21,051 nt of DNA from assembly GCA_963634825.1 (NCBI GenBank), contig CAVHCP010000016.1:1-21051 (forward strand). The letters run 5' to 3'. The first letter of the stretch is position 1. Every line of letters begins with the position of its first letter. The DNA comes from Gallibacter sp963634825 (GTDB taxonomy: Bacteria; Bacillota; Clostridia; Peptostreptococcales; Anaerovoracaceae). The translations under genes and the position numbers were made by a program. Below the pieces are notes generated by a model. That model saw nothing but the letters and a program-made list of their open reading frames with translations, did not search any database and was not told the origin of the DNA. This document shows, piece after piece, positions 6,440 to 14,266 of the stretch.

Positions 6440-7063
6440 ATGGCAAAAGTAAAAGTATTGAGTATGGCCGGCGCAGAGACAGGTACTATCGAGCTAAACG
6501 ATGCAATCTTTGGTATCGAGCCTAATCAAAATGCAGTCCATGCGGTAGTAAAAAATCATTTAGCCAACAGAAGACAGGGCACTCAGTCAGCAAAGACCAG
6601 AGGAGATGTCAGAGGCGGTGGCAGAAAGCCTTTTAGACAAAAGGGTACTGGCCGTCACAGACAGGGTTCTACAACAGATCCATCGCAGATAGGCGGAGGA
6701 GTTGTATTTGCACCAAAGCCAAGAAGCTATAGATATACATTACCAAAGAAATTGAGAAGATTGGCAATGTTATCGGCGCTTTCTTCCAAGGTGGCAGAAA
6801 ATGAAATTATCGTTTTAGACGAATTGAAGTTTGATGCACCAAAGACAAAGGAAATGATCAAGGTGCTCGAAAACATAAAGGCAGGTAAGAAGGCACTTAT
6901 CGTAACAGCCGAAAAGGACGAAAATGTTGTAAGATCTGCTGCAAATATCCCGGGAGTAAGAACAGCTCTTGTAGGTACAATGAATGTATACGAAATCATC
7001 AATCACGAAAACTTCATTGTAACAAAAGAAGCTATTGAGAAGATTGAGGAGGTGTATTCATAA
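6440..7063 (+). CDS. rplD: 50S ribosomal protein L4 (uL4)
   Basis: This 207-residue protein has a globular domain on the ribosome surface and a long basic loop lining the exit tunnel. The loop is seen at about 42-78, including GGGRKPFRQKGTGR (59-72); the QKGTGR part is the macrolide-contact region and shows the normal sensitive-type residues. In gamma-proteobacteria L4 represses the S10 operon, but no equivalent site is recognised here. The stop and the rplW start share one base (TAATG), implying translational coupling. Confidence 0.98.
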   Translation: MAKVKVLSMAGAETGTIELNDAIFGIEPNQNAVHAVVKNHLANRRQGTQSAKTRGDVRGGGRKPFRQKGTGRHRQGSTTDPSQIGGGVVFAPKPRSYRYTLPKKLRRLAMLSALSSKVAENEIIVLDELKFDAPKTKEMIKVLENIKAGKKALIVTAEKDENVVRSAANIPGVRTALVGTMNVYEIINHENFIVTKEAIEKIEEVYS

Positions 7064-7353
7064 TGAGAACACCATACGATGTGATATTAAAGCCTGTAAT
7101 TACAGAAACATCTATGGCAGATGCGCAGGAAAAGAAATATACATTTAAGGTTGCAACGGATGTAAACAAAACACAGGTAAAAGATGCTGTAGAAGAAATA
7201 TTTGATGTAGAAGTCGCAAAAGTAAACATCATGAACGTTAAAGGTAAATTAAAGAGAATGGGAAGAAATGTCGGTTACACATCTGCTTCAAAGAAGGCTG
7301 TAGTAACACTTACTAAGGACAGTAAGGAAATAGAATTCTTCCAAGGACTATAA
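7063..7353 (+). CDS. rplW: 50S ribosomal protein L23 (uL23)
   Basis: The 96-residue protein lies at the exit of the tunnel and is the docking site for trigger factor and the signal recognition particle. The opening YDVILKPVITE and the central KTQVKDAVEEIFDVEVAKVN are typical of the family; the bacterial loop (about 63-75) is of normal size. It overlaps rplD by one base, and a GAGGTG ribosome site lies within the end of rplD. Confidence 0.98.
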   Translation: MRTPYDVILKPVITETSMADAQEKKYTFKVATDVNKTQVKDAVEEIFDVEVAKVNIMNVKGKLKRMGRNVGYTSASKKAVVTLTKDSKEIEFFQGL

Positions 7354-7367
7354 GGAGGTAGGCGACG

Positions 7368-8201
7368 ATGGGAATTAAAAAATACAATCCGACCACTCCC
7401 GGCTTGAGAGGAATGACTACTTCAACATTTGAAGAGATTACAACAAGCACACCGGAAAAATCACTTACAGTAACTCTAAAAAAGCATTCCGGCAGGAACT
7501 CAAGAGGTAAGATTACAGTAAGACACAGAGGTGGCGGATATAGACCTAAATACAGAATCATAGATTTTAAGAGAACTAAGGACGGTATTCCGGGCAAGGT
7601 TACAACTATCGAATACGACCCAAACAGAAGTGCAAACATCGCATTGATCGTATATGCTGACGGTGAGAAAAAATACATCATCGCTCCTGAGGGCCTAAAG
7701 GTTGGCAATATTATCGAATCGGGAAAAGATGCGGACATCAAGGTAGGAAATGCATTGCCACTTGCTAACATCCCTGTAGGTACTATCATTCACAATGTAG
7801 AGCTAAAGCAGGGCAAGGGCGCACAGCTTGCAAGATCTGCAGGAAACGGCGCACAGCTCATGGCAAAAGAAGGAGATTATGCACAGGTAAGACTCCCTTC
7901 CGGAGAAGTTCGTAAAGTCAGAATAGAGTGTCGTGCAACAATCGGCGAGGTTGGTAATGCGGATCACGCAAATATCAATATCGGTAAGGCAGGCAGAAAA
8001 AGACATATGGGTATAAGACCTACAGTCAGAGGTTCTGTAATGAACCCTAACGACCACCCACACGGCGGTGGTGAAGGTAAGGCAGGTATCGGTAGAGTTG
8101 GTCCTGTAACACCTTGGGGTAAACCGGCACTTGGTTATAAGACAAGAAAGAAAAACAAGCCATCTAACAAGTATATTGTTAAGAGAAGAAACGAAAAATA
8201 A
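7368..8201 (+). CDS. rplB: 50S ribosomal protein L2 (uL2)
   Basis: A 277-residue protein of standard length, needed for subunit association and close to the peptidyl-transferase centre. The N-terminal OB-like region contains KHSGRNSRGKITVRHRGGG; the C-terminal SH3-like region includes the conserved NDHPHGGGEGKAGIG with its essential histidine, then PVTPWGKPALGYKTR. The start MGIKKYNPTTPG and AAGGAGG upstream are clear. No irregularity was seen. Confidence 0.98.
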   Translation: MGIKKYNPTTPGLRGMTTSTFEEITTSTPEKSLTVTLKKHSGRNSRGKITVRHRGGGYRPKYRIIDFKRTKDGIPGKVTTIEYDPNRSANIALIVYADGEKKYIIAPEGLKVGNIIESGKDADIKVGNALPLANIPVGTIIHNVELKQGKGAQLARSAGNGAQLMAKEGDYAQVRLPSGEVRKVRIECRATIGEVGNADHANINIGKAGRKRHMGIRPTVRGSVMNPNDHPHGGGEGKAGIGRVGPVTPWGKPALGYKTRKKNKPSNKYIVKRRNEK

Positions 8202-8218
8202 AGGAAGGAGCAAATATA

Positions 8219-8491
8219 ATGGGTAGATCACTAAAGAAAGGCCCTTTCGTCAATGCGAAACTCCTCAAGGCGATTGAAGAGATGAACGCAGCGAACGAAA
8301 AAAAGGTTATTAAGACTTGGTCAAGACCATCTACTATATTCCCTCAGATGGTAGGTCACACAATAGCCGTTCATGACGGTAGAAAGCATGTGCCCGTATA
8401 TATAACAGAAGATATGGTAGGTCATAAGCTTGGAGAATTTGCTCCAACAAGAACTTACAGAGGACATGCCGCAGATAAAAAATCTAAGTAA
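8219..8491 (+). CDS. rpsS: 30S ribosomal protein S19 (uS19)
   Basis: This 90-residue protein of the 30S head contacts S13 and the A-site side of the subunit. MGRSLKKGPFV at the start and the block HTIAVHDGRKHVPVYITEDMV (47-67), then GHKLGEFAPTRTYRGH, are diagnostic. It lies 17 bases after rplB and 17 before rplV, each gap carrying a ribosome-binding site. Confidence 0.98.
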   Translation: MGRSLKKGPFVNAKLLKAIEEMNAANEKKVIKTWSRPSTIFPQMVGHTIAVHDGRKHVPVYITEDMVGHKLGEFAPTRTYRGHAADKKSK

Positions 8492-8508
8492 GAAAAGGAG
8501 ATAGGAAA

Positions 8509-8877
8509 ATGGAAGCAAAAGCAGTTGCAAAATATGTAAGAATGTCTCCTATCAAGCTTAAACCTGTTACAGACCTTGTAAGAGGCAAAGATTTGCAAGA
8601 GGCATTGACAATATTGAGATTTACTCCGGGTAAAGGAGCAGAGCTCGTAGAAAAGGTAGTGAAGTCGGCGGCGGCAAATGCCGAAAACAACTTCGATATG
8701 AATGTAGACGACCTATATGTTGCAGAAGTATATGCAAACCAGGGACCTACAATGAAGAGATGGAGAGCCGGTTCACAGGGAAGAGCATCTATCATACTTA
8801 AGAGAAGCAGCCATATCGGCGTAACTCTTAAAGAGAGAAATGCAAAGGAAGAGAATGCAGAAAAGGAGGCTGAATAG
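8509..8877 (+). CDS. rplV: 50S ribosomal protein L22 (uL22)
   Basis: The 122-residue protein contacts all 23S rRNA domains and places a beta-hairpin into the exit tunnel next to L4. The hairpin region MKRWRAGSQGRAS (about 83-95) shows the usual macrolide-contact sequence without the insertions known from resistant strains. The protein is about ten residues longer than common forms because of a charged tail rich in Glu, Lys and Ala. The rpsC start follows its stop after one base, with the rpsC ribosome site inside this tail, so the tail sequence is doubly constrained. Confidence 0.97.
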   Translation: MEAKAVAKYVRMSPIKLKPVTDLVRGKDLQEALTILRFTPGKGAELVEKVVKSAAANAENNFDMNVDDLYVAEVYANQGPTMKRWRAGSQGRASIILKRSSHIGVTLKERNAKEENAEKEAE

Positions 8878-8878
8878 T

Positions 8879-9751
8879 ATGGGTCAGAAAGTAAGTCCAC
8901 ACGGTCTTAGAGTCGGCGTCATAAAGGACTGGGGCTCTAAATGGTATGCAGACAAAAATAACTTTGCAGATTATCTGATAGAGGACAATAAGGTAAGAGA
9001 ATTCGTAAAGAAAAAGCTTTATGTAGCAGGAATTTCTAAAGTCGTAATAGAGCGTCCTGAAGAAAATAAGCTCAAGCTAATCATTGCTGTCGGCAGACCT
9101 GGTATGGTTATCGGCAGAGCCGGAGACGGCATCGAGCAGCTAAAAAAGGATCTTGCAAAGCTCACTAAAAAGACAGTAGATATTGATATCAGAGAAGTAA
9201 GAAGAGCAGAGCTTGACGCACAGCTTACAGCAGAAAGCATCGCACAGGCACTCGAAAAGAGAATAGCATTCAGAAGAGCGATGAAGCAGGCTATAGGCAG
9301 AACAATGAAGGCAAATGCTAAGGGTATCAAGGTACTGGTATCAGGAAGACTTGGCGGAGCCGAAATCGCAAGAAGCGAAGCGTACAGCGAGGGCAATGTT
9401 CCTCTTCATACACTTAGAGCTGATATAGATTATGGATTTGCGGAAGCAGATACAACTTACGGCAAAATAGGTGTTAAGGTATGGATCAACCATGGAGAAA
9501 TCCTAGACAAAGGTCTTCAGAGCATCGTTAGAGAAGAAAAGAATGACGGCAAGAAGAATGACAGAAGAAAAGGCAAGAGAAGAGACGGTGACAGAAACAG
9601 AAGAAGAAATTCTAAGGATAACAGACACGAGATACCAAAGGCAGTAAATCCAAGAGTAAGAAATACTCCAAAGGAAGAACCACCAAAGGTTGAAGAGCCA
9701 CAGGTTGAACCACAGACAGTTGAAGTAAAAGAAGAAACAACTGAAGAATAG
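8879..9751 (+). CDS. rpsC: 30S ribosomal protein S3 (uS3) with long C-terminal extension
   Basis: S3 forms part of the mRNA entry channel and helicase activity of the 30S subunit. MGQKVSPHGLRVGVIKDW opens the protein; the KH domain shows GRPGMVIGRAGDGIEQL, and the C-terminal domain contains MKQAIGRTMKANAKGIKV and SGRLGGAEIARSE. At 290 residues it is about 70 longer than typical Firmicutes S3. The extra part (221-290; bases 9539-9748) is first Lys/Arg/Asp/Asn-rich and then Pro/Glu/Val-rich and is probably disordered. An earlier ATG at 8840 lies inside rplV and lacks a ribosome site; AGGAGG (8864-8869) supports 8879, giving the family's standard N-terminus. Confidence 0.97.
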   Translation: MGQKVSPHGLRVGVIKDWGSKWYADKNNFADYLIEDNKVREFVKKKLYVAGISKVVIERPEENKLKLIIAVGRPGMVIGRAGDGIEQLKKDLAKLTKKTVDIDIREVRRAELDAQLTAESIAQALEKRIAFRRAMKQAIGRTMKANAKGIKVLVSGRLGGAEIARSEAYSEGNVPLHTLRADIDYGFAEADTTYGKIGVKVWINHGEILDKGLQSIVREEKNDGKKNDRRKGKRRDGDRNRRRNSKDNRHEIPKAVNPRVRNTPKEEPPKVEEPQVEPQTVEVKEETTEE

Positions 9752-9773
9752 ACTATAGAAGGAGGAACTAGCC

Positions 9774-10205
9774 ATGTTGATGCCAAAGCGCGTTAAACGT
9801 AGAAGAGTCCACAGAGGTAGGATGAAGGGCAAGGCTACAAGAGGTAATAAAGTTACTTACGGTGAATACGGTCTTGTTGCATTAGAGCCTGCATGGATTA
9901 CTTCAAATCAGATCGAGGCAGCCAGAGTTGCCATGACAAGATCTATAAAAAGAGGCGGTAAAGTTTATATAAAAATTTTCCCACACAAATCAGTTACTAA
10001 AAAGCCTGCTGAAGTGCGAATGGGTTCCGGTAAAGGTTCACCTGAGTACTGGGTAGCAGTTGTAAAACCGGGCAGAGTTATGTTTGAGATGGAGGGCTGT
10101 ACAGAAGCTCAGGCAAGAGAAGCGATGAGACTTGCATCACACAAACTGCCTATCAAATCTAAATTCGTCATCAAGGGCGAAGAAGTAAAGGACGGTGAAG
10201 CATAA
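9774..10205 (+). CDS. rplP: 50S ribosomal protein L16 (uL16)
   Basis: The 143-residue protein binds near the A-site tRNA and is a late assembly component. MLMPKRVKRRRVHRG is the family start and shows that the first ATG is used. RGNKVTYGEYGLVALEPAWI and KIFPHKSVTKKPAEVRMGSG are diagnostic. AGGAGG lies upstream in the 22-base gap after rpsC. The stop overlaps the rpmC start as TAATG, coupling their translation. Confidence 0.98.
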   Translation: MLMPKRVKRRRVHRGRMKGKATRGNKVTYGEYGLVALEPAWITSNQIEAARVAMTRSIKRGGKVYIKIFPHKSVTKKPAEVRMGSGKGSPEYWVAVVKPGRVMFEMEGCTEAQAREAMRLASHKLPIKSKFVIKGEEVKDGEA

Positions 10206-10408
10206 TGGAACTAAACAAGATAAGAGAAATGTCTGAAGTGGAATTAAATGCTGAACTGTTGAAAATGAAACAAGATCTGTTCAACTTGAGATTCCAGCAT
10301 GTAACAGGTCAGCTCGAAAATCCAATCAAGCTCAGAGAGATGAAAAGAGATATTGCGAGAGTTAAAACTATAATCAGAGAAAAAGAGCTCGAGGCTCAGG
10401 CTAAATAA
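10205..10408 (+). CDS. rpmC: 50S ribosomal protein L29 (uL29)
   Basis: A 67-residue, mostly alpha-helical protein near the tunnel exit beside L23. The signature is the segment LKMKQDLFNLRFQHVTGQL (19-37) followed by an Arg/Lys-rich second helix with DIARVKTIIREKE. Length is standard. The start shares one base with the stop of rplP. Confidence 0.98.
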   Translation: MELNKIREMSEVELNAELLKMKQDLFNLRFQHVTGQLENPIKLREMKRDIARVKTIIREKELEAQAK

Positions 10409-10425
10409 GAAAGGAGGATGTGATT

Positions 10426-10686
10426 ATGACAGTTGAAAGAAATAGAAGAAAAACAAGAGTTGGCGTTGTAGTAAGTGACAAAATGGACAAGACTATCACA
10501 GTTGCACTCGAAGACTTCGTAAGGCATTCTCTTTATGGAAAAGCCGTAAAGACTACAAAGAAGGTCAAAGCGCATGACGAAAATAATGAATGCAATATCG
10601 GAGATACAGTTAGAATTATGGAAACAAGACCGCTTTCAAAGGATAAGAGATGGCGTCTTGTCAAGATTGTAGAGAAAGTTAAGTAA
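10426..10686 (+). CDS. rpsQ: 30S ribosomal protein S17 (uS17)
   Basis: This 86-residue OB-fold protein binds 16S rRNA early in assembly. RKTRVGVVVSDKMDKTITVA near the N-terminus and NIGDTVRIMETRPLSKDKRW in the second half are family signatures. The open frame also includes an in-frame GTG at 10420, but AAGGAGG (10411-10417) is too close to it. The ATG at 10426 gives a spacer of eight and the usual N-terminus. Confidence 0.97.
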   Translation: MTVERNRRKTRVGVVVSDKMDKTITVALEDFVRHSLYGKAVKTTKKVKAHDENNECNIGDTVRIMETRPLSKDKRWRLVKIVEKVK

Positions 10687-10699
10687 GGAGGCACCGAAT

Positions 10700-11068
10700 A
10701 TGATTCAGACAGAAACAAGATTGAGAGTCGCTGATAATTCCGGTGCAAAAGAGCTTCTATGTATCCGTATTCTCGGTGGTACAAGCCGTAAATATGCAAA
10801 CATTGGAGATGTAATCGTTTGTGCCGTAAAGGAGGCTTCTCCTGGCGGAATGGTAAAAAAAGGCGATGTGGTAAGAGCAGTAGTGGTAAGAACTAAAAAA
10901 GGAGCAAGAAGAGAAGACGGAAGCTATGTAAAGTTTGACCAAAATGCTGCAGTAATTATAAAAGAAGATAAAAATCCTGTAGGAACACGTATCTTCGGAC
11001 CTGTTGCCAGAGAACTCAGAGACAAGAACTATATGAAGATAGTGTCATTGGCACCGGAAGTATTATAG
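10700..11068 (+). CDS. rplN: 50S ribosomal protein L14 (uL14)
   Basis: The 122-residue protein lies at the subunit interface, forms bridges with 16S rRNA and is the docking site of the silencing factor RsfS where that is present. The start MIQTETRLRVADNSGAKEL, the block GGTSRKYANIGDVIVCAVKEA and the C-terminal VARELRDKNYMKIVSLAPEVL are diagnostic and complete. The length equals that of most bacteria. AAGGAGG lies upstream. Confidence 0.98.
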   Translation: MIQTETRLRVADNSGAKELLCIRILGGTSRKYANIGDVIVCAVKEASPGGMVKKGDVVRAVVVRTKKGARREDGSYVKFDQNAAVIIKEDKNPVGTRIFGPVARELRDKNYMKIVSLAPEVL

Positions 11069-11081
11069 GAGGTCTAACAGG

Positions 11082-11387
11082 ATGCGAATTAAAAAAGGTG
11101 ATACGGTAATAGTAATTACCGGTAAGGATAAGGGCAAAAAGGGCGAAGTAATAAAAGCCATGCCTAAAGAAAACAGAGTGATTGTCGAAGGCATAAATGT
11201 GCAGACAAAGCACCAGAAACAGACAAGAACAGCTTCTTCTGAGATCAAACATCAGGAAGGACCTATACATGTTTCAAATGTAATGCTTTATGATGAAAAG
11301 GCAAAAGCCGGCACAAGAGTTGGCTATAAATTCGACAACGGAAACAAAGTAAGAGTCGCAAAGAAAAGCGATAAGGTAGTAGATTAG
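11082..11387 (+). CDS. rplX: 50S ribosomal protein L24 (uL24)
   Basis: An assembly-initiating protein of the large subunit, 101 residues. It has an N-terminal KOW motif, KKGDTVIVITGKDKGKKGEV (4-23), then the conserved VIVEGINVQTKHQK and SNVMLYD segments. The gap to rplN is 13 bases with AGGAGG. Confidence 0.98.
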   Translation: MRIKKGDTVIVITGKDKGKKGEVIKAMPKENRVIVEGINVQTKHQKQTRTASSEIKHQEGPIHVSNVMLYDEKAKAGTRVGYKFDNGNKVRVAKKSDKVVD

Positions 11388-11403
11388 GAAAGGAGGAGAC
11401 GAT

Positions 11404-11946
11404 TTGGCAGCTAGACTAAAGGAAACTTATAAAAATGATGTATTTAAAGCATTGATGGATAAGTTCAATTATAAAAATCCAATGGAAGTTCCAAAGCTCG
11501 AAAAGATTACGATAAATATCGGTCTTGGCGCAGCTAAGGATAACGCAAAATTGATGGAAACTGCAGTAGCAGAGCTTGCTGTTATCACAGGTCAAAAGCC
11601 GGTAATAACAAAGGCAAAAAAATCAATTGCCAACTTCAAAGTAAGACAGGGAATGCCTGTAGGCACAAAGGTTACTTTGAGAGGCGAAAATATGTACATT
11701 TTTGCTGACAAGTTCTTTAATATCGCTCTTCCAAGAGTAAGAGACTTCAAAGGCGTTAGCAGAAATTCTTTTGACGGTAGAGGAAATTATTCGATGGGTA
11801 TCAAGGAGCAGCTTGTATTCCCTGAGATAAACTACGATGATGTAGATCTAATCAAAGGAATGAATGTAGTATTTACAACAACAGCAAAGACAGACGAGGA
11901 AGCTCTCGAACTATTGAGCCTGCTCGGCATGCCATTTAAGAAATAG
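11404..11946 (+). CDS. rplE: 50S ribosomal protein L5 (uL5), TTG start
   Basis: The 180-residue protein binds 5S rRNA in the central protuberance and contacts P-site tRNA and S13. Signatures are PKLEKITINIGLGAAKDN (30-47) and GQKPVITKAKKSIANFKVR. The start codon is TTG at 11404: AGGAGG (11391-11396) lies seven bases before it, the next in-frame ATG would remove about 17 N-terminal residues that match the family, and no in-frame ATG lies between the ribosome site and the TTG. This makes it the only TTG-initiated ribosomal gene in the cluster, possibly tuning its output. Confidence 0.96.
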   Translation: MAARLKETYKNDVFKALMDKFNYKNPMEVPKLEKITINIGLGAAKDNAKLMETAVAELAVITGQKPVITKAKKSIANFKVRQGMPVGTKVTLRGENMYIFADKFFNIALPRVRDFKGVSRNSFDGRGNYSMGIKEQLVFPEINYDDVDLIKGMNVVFTTTAKTDEEALELLSLLGMPFKK

Positions 11947-11955
11947 GAGGGAAAC

Positions 11956-12141
11956 ATGGCTAAAAAGGCGCTTAAAGTGAAGCAGCAAAGAAAGCCTAAG
12001 TACTCTACAAGGGCTTATACAAGATGCAGAATCTGTGGCAGACCACATTCTGTACTGAAAAAATATGGCATTTGCCGTATCTGTTTCAGAGAGCTTGCTT
12101 ACAAAGGTGAAATACCCGGCGTAAAAAAATCAAGCTGGTAG
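11956..12141 (+). CDS. rpsZ: 30S ribosomal protein S14 type Z (zinc-binding, uS14)
   Basis: At 61 residues this is the short S14 form. A zinc ribbon is visible as C24-x2-C27 and C40-x2-C43, the C+ type. The family end EIPGVKKSSW is intact. The ribosome site overlaps the end of rplE. A zinc-free longer paralogue used under zinc starvation may exist elsewhere in the genome but not in this window. Confidence 0.98.
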   Translation: MAKKALKVKQQRKPKYSTRAYTRCRICGRPHSVLKKYGICRICFRELAYKGEIPGVKKSSW

Positions 12142-12151
12142 TTATAGGAAT

Positions 12152-12180
12152 TTACTAAGTTGCCATATGGCAAAACTGGT
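12152..12180 (+). other. Palindromic hairpin upstream of rpsH
   Basis: The gap between rpsZ and rpsH is 60 bases, longer than its neighbours. It contains the perfect palindrome TTGCCATATGGCAA (12160-12173), with flanking ACTA and TGGT able to extend the helix by four pairs through a small internal loop. S8 is the repressor of the spc operon in E. coli; a site next to its own gene is suggestive but not shown to match the S8-binding rRNA motif. Confidence 0.45.
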
Positions 12181-12201
12181 AGAGGAAGGAGAAATACTGT
12201 A

Positions 12202-12600
12202 ATGACAATGACAGATCCGATAGCAGATATGCTAACAAGAATCAGAAATGCCAATACTGTAGGTCATAAGACGGTTGAGATTCCTGCTTCAAAGATCAAA
12301 AAATCTATAGCAGAAATCTTGCTTGAAGAAGGCTACATAAATGGTTTTGAGATGATAGAAGACGACAAGCAGGGAGTTATAAAAGTAGAAATGAAATACG
12401 GCCCTGCAGGCGAAAAAGTTATAAATGGAATCAAAAAGATTTCTAAGCCGGGACTAAAAGTATATGCGAAGGCTTGCGATGTACCAAAGGTACTTGGAGG
12501 ACTTGGTATTGCGGTTGTATCTACTTCAAAGGGAGTAGTAAGCGACAAGGAAGCAAGAAAACTTGGTGTCGGCGGAGAAATAATCTGTTATGTATGGTAG
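12202..12600 (+). CDS. rpsH: 30S ribosomal protein S8 (uS8)
   Basis: This 132-residue protein binds helix 21 of 16S rRNA and is central to platform assembly. MTMTDPIADMLTRIRNAN is the standard start, like B. subtilis S8, and STSKGVVSDKEARKLGVGGE near the end is the signature of the RNA-binding C-terminal domain. A longer frame opens at TTG 12160, but it would add residues absent from the family and lacks a ribosome site; AAGGAG (12186-12191) supports 12202. Confidence 0.97.
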   Translation: MTMTDPIADMLTRIRNANTVGHKTVEIPASKIKKSIAEILLEEGYINGFEMIEDDKQGVIKVEMKYGPAGEKVINGIKKISKPGLKVYAKACDVPKVLGGLGIAVVSTSKGVVSDKEARKLGVGGEIICYVW

Positions 12601-12615
12601 TAGGAGGAAAACAAT

Positions 12616-13161
12616 ATGTCAAGAATAGGACTAAAGCCTGTTGATCTTCCTGCTGGCGTGGAGGTCAAGGTAGATGGCAATAACATCTCTGTTAAAGGAC
12701 CAAAGGGCGAATTGCAGCAACAGATTGACAGCAGACTGACAGTAGAAATCAAAGATGGTGTGCTAACAGTAGCAAGACCGTCAGACAGTAAGGCTGATAA
12801 ATCTCAGCACGGACTCGCAAGAACGCTGATTGCTAATATGGTAACAGGCGTTACAGAAGGGTACGAAAAGAAACTAGAGCTTATTGGAGTAGGTTACAAG
12901 GCCGAAAAGAAAGGCGATACACTCGTATTGAGCTTAGGATTTTCACATCCTGTAGAGATGAAGGATCCTGAAGGCATACAGACTGAAGCAACATCAGCAA
13001 CAGAGATTACCGTAAAGGGTATCGACAAGGCGCTTGTCGGACAGTATGCCGCAAACATAAGATCATGGAGAAAACCTGAACCTTACAAGGGCAAAGGTAT
13101 CAGATATGTTGGTGAGTACGTACGTAGAAAAGAAGGTAAAGCCGGAGTTAAGGGCGAATAA
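12616..13161 (+). CDS. rplF: 50S ribosomal protein L6 (uL6)
   Basis: The 181-residue protein has two similar domains and lies near the sarcin-ricin loop and the factor-binding site. MSRIGLKPVDLPAGVEV opens it, VKGPKGELQQ and GVGYKAEK mark the two domains, and RKPEPYKGKGIRYVGEYVR is the C-terminal signature. Length is normal. AGGAGG lies in the 15-base gap after rpsH. Confidence 0.98.
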   Translation: MSRIGLKPVDLPAGVEVKVDGNNISVKGPKGELQQQIDSRLTVEIKDGVLTVARPSDSKADKSQHGLARTLIANMVTGVTEGYEKKLELIGVGYKAEKKGDTLVLSLGFSHPVEMKDPEGIQTEATSATEITVKGIDKALVGQYAANIRSWRKPEPYKGKGIRYVGEYVRRKEGKAGVKGE

Positions 13162-13179
13162 GGAAAGGAGTAAGAAATC

Positions 13180-13539
13180 ATGGCAAAAGATACTAGACAA
13201 GCTAGACGTGTTGCAAGACATAAAAGAGTTAGAAAAGATGTTCATGGCACTCCTCAAAAGCCTAGACTATGTGTATTCAGAAGTAACAAAAACATTTCAG
13301 TTCAGGTTATCGACGATGTAAACGGAGTGACTTTGGCAGCTGCATCAAGCCTTGAAAAAGAGCTTGGCATCGCAAATGGTGGCAACAAAGAGGCAGCAAA
13401 GAAAGTTGGAGAAGTTATTGCAAAAAGAGCGCTGGAAAAAGGCATCGACAATGTCGCTTTCGACAGGGGCGGATTCTTATATCACGGCAGAGTTAAAGAA
13501 TTGGCAGACGGCGCAAGAGAAGCCGGATTAAAATTCTAA
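13180..13539 (+). CDS. rplR: 50S ribosomal protein L18 (uL18)
   Basis: A 119-residue protein that, with L5, binds 5S rRNA in the central protuberance. The basic N-terminus (DTRQARRVARHKRVRK), the PRLCVFRSNKNISVQVIDD strand pair and the C-terminal FDRGGFLYHGRVKELADGAR are diagnostic. The protein is complete; AAAGGAG precedes it. Confidence 0.98.
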   Translation: MAKDTRQARRVARHKRVRKDVHGTPQKPRLCVFRSNKNISVQVIDDVNGVTLAAASSLEKELGIANGGNKEAAKKVGEVIAKRALEKGIDNVAFDRGGFLYHGRVKELADGAREAGLKF

Positions 13540-13551
13540 CGGAGGTAGAGG

Positions 13552-14055
13552 ATGAGAAATACAATCGATACATCCAAATTGGACTTAAAAGAAACTATCG
13601 TCAACATAAGAAGAGTCGCAAAGACTGTTAAGGGCGGTAGAAATATGAGATTCAGCGTTACTATGGTTGTCGGTGACGGTGCCGGACATGTTGGCGTTGG
13701 TCTTGGCAAGGCTCAGGAAATTCCTGAAGCTGTAAGAAAAGCCACAGAGGATGCTAAAAAGAAAATGATATATGTTCCAACAGTAGGAACAACAATTCCA
13801 CATAGAAATGTCGGAGTATTTGGAGCAGGAAGAGTTCTTCTTATGCCTGCAGCAGCAGGTACAGGAGTTATCGCCGGTTCATCTGTAAGAACAGTACTTG
13901 AGCTTGCTGGCGTCAAGGATGTCAGAGCAAAATCTATCGGTTCTAACAATACGGTGAATATGGCATATGCTACAATCGAAGGTCTAAAAAATATGATGAC
14001 TCTCGAAAAGGTAAGCAAACTCAGAGGCAAGACAAAGGAAGAAATCTTAGGATAG
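13552..14055 (+). CDS. rpsE: 30S ribosomal protein S5 (uS5)
   Basis: This 167-residue protein takes part in decoding accuracy and mRNA entry. The N-terminal double-stranded-RNA-binding domain includes VNIRRVAKTVKGGRNMRFS and VVGDGAGHVGVGLGKAQEIP. In the latter the usual Asn/Arg pair of GNGRVG is replaced by Ala/His, a mild departure. The second domain shows VLLMPAAAGTGVIAG and SNNTVNMAYATIEGL. Spectinomycin resistance changes map near the first loop in other bacteria, but I cannot infer a phenotype. GGAGGT precedes the ATG. Confidence 0.97.
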   Translation: MRNTIDTSKLDLKETIVNIRRVAKTVKGGRNMRFSVTMVVGDGAGHVGVGLGKAQEIPEAVRKATEDAKKKMIYVPTVGTTIPHRNVGVFGAGRVLLMPAAAGTGVIAGSSVRTVLELAGVKDVRAKSIGSNNTVNMAYATIEGLKNMMTLEKVSKLRGKTKEEILG

Positions 14056-14067
14056 GAGGAAGTAAAG

Positions 14068-14250
14068 ATGGCTAAGAAAGTAAAAGTAACTTTAACAAAA
14101 AGCTTGATCGGCGCTTCTCCTAAGCAGAGAAAAGTTGTAGAAGCTTTAGGATTGAGAAAGATGCACCAGTCTGTTGAACTTGTCGACAGCGAGGTTACAA
14201 GAGGTGCTATAAATAAGGTGCCACATCTTCTCACAGTCGAAGAAATATAA
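14068..14250 (+). CDS. rpmD: 50S ribosomal protein L30 (uL30)
   Basis: A 60-residue, short bacterial-type protein. VTLTKSLIGASPKQRKVVEA and LGLRKMHQSVEL are the signature region, and VPHLLTVEEI closes the protein as in other Firmicutes. It is preceded by AGGAGG and lies 12 bases after rpsE. Confidence 0.98.
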   Translation: MAKKVKVTLTKSLIGASPKQRKVVEALGLRKMHQSVELVDSEVTRGAINKVPHLLTVEEI

Positions 14251-14266
14251 AGGGGGTGCACGCAAA

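Noticed and set aside
8840..8878. Earlier ATG for S3 inside rplV
   Set aside because: Adds 13 basic residues absent from the family; AGGAGG points to the ATG at 8879.
12160..12201. Earlier TTG for S8
   Set aside because: Lies in the palindrome, lacks a ribosome site and adds residues foreign to S8.
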